Both the position numbers and the translations under genes were made by a program. The notes beneath the pieces are model-generated. The model made no database searches. It saw only the letters and a list, made by a program, of their open reading frames with translations, and was not told the origin of the DNA. From Pseudoalteromonas sp. Scap06 (lineage in GTDB: Bacteria > Pseudomonadota > Gammaproteobacteria > Enterobacterales > Alteromonadaceae): a stretch of DNA of 64,000 bases. Shown here piece by piece: positions 61,037-64,000 of this stretch. Position 1 is the first letter of the stretch. Each line of letters opens with the position of its first letter. Where the stretch lies: the NCBI RefSeq assembly GCF_013394165.1, contig NZ_CP041330.1:1418501-1482500 (forward strand), in the 5' to 3' direction.

Positions 61037-61492
61037 TTAAAGTTTTGTGTGACCGGTTTTATTTTTTACCAGCCAGTAAGATATACCTAAGGCTATTGTT
61101 ACCAATGCAAGGCCAACAATTTGCTCTGAGGTCACTAATTTTAAATCTAAAACAATAATTTTACGTGCCACAGCCATTAGTGCGGTGGCAATAACCAGTT
61201 CAACCGGCAGTGAGCTTGAACCTAAATATAAACGAATGTTAGTAAATATTTCTACTGCTATAAGCACCACCATAAAAGCACCAAAGGTTTGTAGAATGTC
61301 TTCAATGTTTAATAAAAAGTAAGGGGGAGAGCTCAATCGCATATATAAAACATATACTACATCAGCAATACTCCAAAAAATAACCAACACCATGAGTACC
61401 GCTAATATTTTAATGGCAAAGCGAATCGCATGATGTAAATACTGCATAAGGGGATCAACATGATCCTCAGGTAATTCTTCGTGTTTCTTCAT
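61037..61492 (-). CDS. psiE: PsiE family membrane protein
   Basis: A 151-residue inner-membrane protein with four hydrophobic segments, matching the PsiE (phosphate-starvation-inducible) family: AIRFAIKILAVLMVLVIFWS near the start, then FMVVLIAVEIFTNIRLY and ALMAVARKIIVLDLK. The biochemical role of PsiE is not known. No Pho box was identified in the adjoining region. Confidence 0.85.
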   Translation of the reverse strand: MKKHEELPEDHVDPLMQYLHHAIRFAIKILAVLMVLVIFWSIADVVYVLYMRLSSPPYFLLNIEDILQTFGAFMVVLIAVEIFTNIRLYLGSSSLPVELVIATALMAVARKIIVLDLKLVTSEQIVGLALVTIALGISYWLVKNKTGHTKL

Positions 61493-61764
61493 ATTTTTAC
61501 AGCACCTTATTATTTTAAACAGGGTATATAAAATGATAGCTGATTAATCGTGTTTCTCTCCTTAGTATACGTACAAATCAGTATAAGTGATTATTTTTAT
61601 TAAACTAGCGTACTTATTAGTTGCAAATGAACTAGGCCGAGCAAGCTAGCTAATGTTAACTAAATGTAATTTAACCTGAGGTTTTTAACGTCTATCTCAA
61701 ATGCATTGCTGTATAACTGCAGAGCTGTCATTTTAAAAACATCAACAATAAGGATTAAACTGCT

Positions 61765-63159
61765 ATGTCAATTTCACCTTTAAAGTTAGTTACTCGGATT
61801 ATTAAGTATAGTGCGGTTGCATCTGTTTGTAGCGCGTCATTTTATAGTGTGGCGACACAAACCACACAACAAGCATCATTGCATAATATTGCAGGGCAAA
61901 TTTCAGCGCAGCGTATTGGAGATGATATTCAAACGTTGGTGGATTTTGGGACTCGCCATACTTTATCTGAAACTAAATCGGATACTCGTGGTATTGGCGC
62001 GGCAAGGCGTTGGATAAAAAAAGAATTTGAAGCAATTTCTGCACAGTGTGGTGGCTGTTTAGAAATACTAGAAGTAAAGCAAACCATTTCGGGAGAAAAG
62101 CGTATTCCTAACCCTGTAGAAGTGGTTAATATAATTGCGATTCAGCGCGGTAATACCGATCCTAACCGTATGGTGATGATGTCGGGAGATATAGACTCGC
62201 GGGTTAGTGATGTTATGGACTTTACTAGCGATTCACCGGGGGCAAACGATAATGCATCAGGGGTGGCCGGTGTTATTGAAGCTGCACGGGTGTTATCGCA
62301 ATATACGTTTAATGGCTCAGTGGTATACGCCGCACTCTCAGGTGAAGAGCAAGGTTTATTTGGTGGTAAAATTTTAACTGCTTACGCACAAAAAAATAAC
62401 TGGCAGGTTCATGGTGTTTTAAATAACGACATGATTGGCAATATTACCGGCATTAATGGCGTAACCGATAACACAACTGCACGCATTTTTTCTGAAGGCA
62501 CGCGCGTCGTTGAAACTAAAGAACAAGCCCGCACTCGTCGTTTTACCGGCGGCGAAGTTGACTCAGCGAGCCGTAATTTAGCACGTTACATAGACACCAT
62601 TGCTGATAAATACATTGAAAACTTAGATACCATGCTGGTATATAGGCTCGACCGCTTTGCCCGAGGCGGGCATCACCGTCCGTTTAATGATGCGGGCTTT
62701 GCGGCTGTGCGTATTATGGAAACCAACGAGCATTATGACCGCCAACATCAAGACCTGCGCACAGAAAATGGGGTTGTGTACGGTGATACCATTGATGGGG
62801 TCGATTTTGATTACGCCGCAAAGCTAACTTCATTAAATGCGGTTAGTCTTGCGTCAATGGCATGGGCTCCTGCGCCTCCAAAAGAAGTGAGAATTAGTGG
62901 TGCTGTACGCGCCAGTACCACTCTTACTTGGCAGCCAACAGAAGATGAAAATGTAGCGGGCTACCGTATATACTGGCGCTACACCAGTGAGCCACAATGG
63001 CAATATAGCCAATGGGTTGATAATGTCAGTGAATTTACACTAAAAAATGTGGTTATTGATAACTACTATTTTGGGGTGGCTAGCGTGAATCAACAGGGTA
63101 TTGAGTCGCCAGTGGTATTCCCAGGTGCTGTAGGCTCGTTTGATCACAATATAAAGTAA
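61765..63159 (+). CDS. Secreted M28-family aminopeptidase-like metallopeptidase
   Basis: A 464-residue exported protein, with the signal region in residues 1-30. The catalytic domain has the M28 ligand set: MMSGDIDSRV, SPGANDNASGVAG (Asp), ALSGEEQGLFGG (Glu pair), LNNDMIGN (Asp) and a C-terminal His in NEHYDRQHQD. The region 370-460 reads as a fibronectin type III domain (PKEVRISGAVRASTTLTWQP). It is probably an extracellular or periplasmic aminopeptidase. AAGGA precedes the start ATG. Confidence 0.88.
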   Translation: MSISPLKLVTRIIKYSAVASVCSASFYSVATQTTQQASLHNIAGQISAQRIGDDIQTLVDFGTRHTLSETKSDTRGIGAARRWIKKEFEAISAQCGGCLEILEVKQTISGEKRIPNPVEVVNIIAIQRGNTDPNRMVMMSGDIDSRVSDVMDFTSDSPGANDNASGVAGVIEAARVLSQYTFNGSVVYAALSGEEQGLFGGKILTAYAQKNNWQVHGVLNNDMIGNITGINGVTDNTTARIFSEGTRVVETKEQARTRRFTGGEVDSASRNLARYIDTIADKYIENLDTMLVYRLDRFARGGHHRPFNDAGFAAVRIMETNEHYDRQHQDLRTENGVVYGDTIDGVDFDYAAKLTSLNAVSLASMAWAPAPPKEVRISGAVRASTTLTWQPTEDENVAGYRIYWRYTSEPQWQYSQWVDNVSEFTLKNVVIDNYYFGVASVNQQGIESPVVFPGAVGSFDHNIK

Positions 63160-63280
63160 GTGTGCTTTGCTTGAAAATTCAGCAAACAGCTGCGAATAAG
63201 GTGTTAAGCACGCTATTTATGCTTGCGCCTTATTTGTTATGCCCTTAAAGTGTAAACAAAGAAGTAAAAAGGTTATTAAA

Positions 63281-63727
63281 ATGCAGCAACAAGAACAACA
63301 ACCATTAACACCAAAGCAGCAAGCTGAACTTCAGCAACAAGAAATTAAATGGCAGCGCGAGTGTTTTCAAAATGCACAACAACATTTAGCTGAAAAAGGC
63401 ATTATGCCTAAAACCTTGCTTGAAAAAGAAAGTCGTTTTTTAGCGCCTTTATGTGCGCTTTGGAAATTTAAAGCGCAAAACGGTAAGAGTTACTGGGTGA
63501 TCACAGGTCGTTTACCAACCGATCACGCTGAAGCGTCTGCAGCAAAAGATGCACGTGATGCCATGCGTTATTTTTCATTGCAGTGGCAGTTAAAGGCCGA
63601 CCAAATTATTACAGCGGGTCCGCGTGATAAAACCCAAGCCGACTTTGCAAACTTACTTATAAATCGTGCTCACGGCTTATATGAAATGCATGAAAATGAG
63701 CAGCTTTGGGCAAAAGAACCAGCTTAA
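63281..63727 (+). CDS. DUF4826 family protein
   Basis: A 148-residue cytoplasmic protein, starting at ATG 63281 (MQQQEQQPLTPKQQAELQQQ) behind AAAAGG; the upstream ATG at 63239 lacks a ribosome binding site. After a Gln-rich N-terminus the domain runs WKFKAQNGKSYWVITGRLPT, HAEASAAKDARDAMRYFS. I match it to DUF4826, common in Shewanella and Vibrio. Function unknown. A strong terminator follows. Confidence 0.8.
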   Translation: MQQQEQQPLTPKQQAELQQQEIKWQRECFQNAQQHLAEKGIMPKTLLEKESRFLAPLCALWKFKAQNGKSYWVITGRLPTDHAEASAAKDARDAMRYFSLQWQLKADQIITAGPRDKTQADFANLLINRAHGLYEMHENEQLWAKEPA

Positions 63728-63749
63728 AAATAAACGTAATTACCCTTTA

Positions 63750-63785
63750 AAAAAACCTAACTTAGGTAACTAAGTTAGGTTTTTT
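63750..63785. terminator. Bidirectional terminator
   Basis: AAAAAACCTAACTTAG-GTAA-CTAAGTTAGGTTTTTT, a perfect 16-base-arm palindrome with A/T tracts, between the DUF4826 gene and the convergent gene at the window edge. Confidence 0.9.
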
Positions 63786-63807
63786 CAGCTATTGCCTTGC
63801 AAGAAGC

Positions 63808-64000
63808 TTAATACGCGCTATCTACTCGCACTGTGTTATTGGTTAAGTAGATTAGGCGAACATTATCCCCTTGATGAAAACGCATAGCGGGATCGCTGTC
63901 TTGTACCACCATAAATTGCTCACCACTTTCTACTTGTATCAGTAATTCAACGAGCTGTGTGTTTTCATAGCGCTGTGTTTGCTGCTGATTATGAGCAACG
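63808..64000 (-). CDS. C-terminal end of a possible SlyB-like lipoprotein (partial)
   Basis: The last 63 codons of a gene that enters from the right edge. The readable end (LVELLIQVESGEQFMVVQDS, then FHQGDNVRLIYLTNNTVRVD) resembles the C-terminal beta domain of glycine-zipper outer-membrane lipoproteins of the SlyB/Pcp kind. The N-terminus and lipobox are outside the window, so the family call is tentative. Stop TAA at 63808-63810. Confidence 0.55.
   Translation of the reverse strand, partial: VAHNQQQTQRYENTQLVELLIQVESGEQFMVVQDSDPAMRFHQGDNVRLIYLTNNTVRVDSAY

Overview
The window looks like chromosome I of a marine gammaproteobacterium of the genus Pseudoalteromonas (Alteromonadales). The basis is gene content and order (icd, cspD, clpS, clpA, infA, bpt, aat, acnB, trxB, pssA, ald, lrp, ftsK, lolA, rarA, crcB, serS), the AT-rich codon use, secreted marine-type hydrolases, and several gamma-proteobacterial DUF families. 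The genus is inferred from recognition, not from a search.

Layout. (1) 0.4-2.1 kb: a coiled-coil hypothetical protein and an orphan periplasmic binding protein. (2) 2.3-3.2 kb: a REP-associated tyrosine transposase (RAYT) flanked by REP palindromes. (3) 3.2-4.05 kb: a minus-strand tRNA-Val(GAC) transcription unit with two intact tRNAs, five tandem tRNA-3'-end repeats and one interrupted tRNA, preceded by a good sigma70-like promoter. (4) 4.1-13.7 kb: DUF3080 lipoprotein and MATE pump, divergent ribE, small zinc and kinase-like genes, a DUF445 membrane protein, and a two-gene amidohydrolase operon. (5) 13.8-35.5 kb: dense core genome. It holds monomeric isocitrate dehydrogenase, the whole N-degron pathway (clpS, clpA, aat, bpt) with cspD and infA, an AcnB-type aconitase, and trxB, pssA and ald. 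It ends with an lrp-ftsK-lolA-rarA-crcB-serS run whose order matches the E. coli trxB-lrp-ftsK-lolA-rarA-serS region.

(6) 35.6-43.8 kb: an AT-rich accessory island full of decay. It contains a frameshifted and nonsense-mutated gene, remnants of IS1182-like, Y1-type, IS3-type and IS110-type transposases, a secreted BNR-4 beta-propeller (possible polysaccharide lyase), a small secreted protein whose true start is followed by a stop codon, and a retropepsin-like protease. The noncoding region next to the IS110 remnant folds into a two-tier hairpin and is a candidate bridge (seeker) RNA. (7) 43.8-64 kb: a response regulator inserted between a decayed and an intact copy of a MEST-like alpha/beta hydrolase, then a PQQ-type sugar dehydrogenase, a non-canonical NRAMP transporter, an EEP-family nuclease or phosphatase, a MAPEG protein, an M9 collagenase, a YddG exporter, a hairpin-rich 280-bp repeat element, an Ig-like lipoprotein beside an outer-membrane barrel, an ABC exporter, PsiE, an M28 peptidase and a DUF4826 protein. 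The right edge cuts a gene that may encode a SlyB-like lipoprotein.

How the genes work together. ClpS delivers substrates bearing N-terminal Leu, Phe, Trp or Tyr to ClpA; Aat and Bpt create such N-termini. Lrp and alanine dehydrogenase face each other divergently, suggesting amino-acid control of alanine catabolism. FtsK, LolA, RarA, CrcB and SerS form an overlapping run. The collagenase, M28 peptidase, BNR-4 protein and sugar dehydrogenase fit a particle- or algae-associated heterotroph. The most notable unexplained structures are the tRNA-3'-end repeats, the IS110-side RNA, the 56.7-57.0 kb element and the catalytic-residue losses in one amidohydrolase and in the NRAMP protein.
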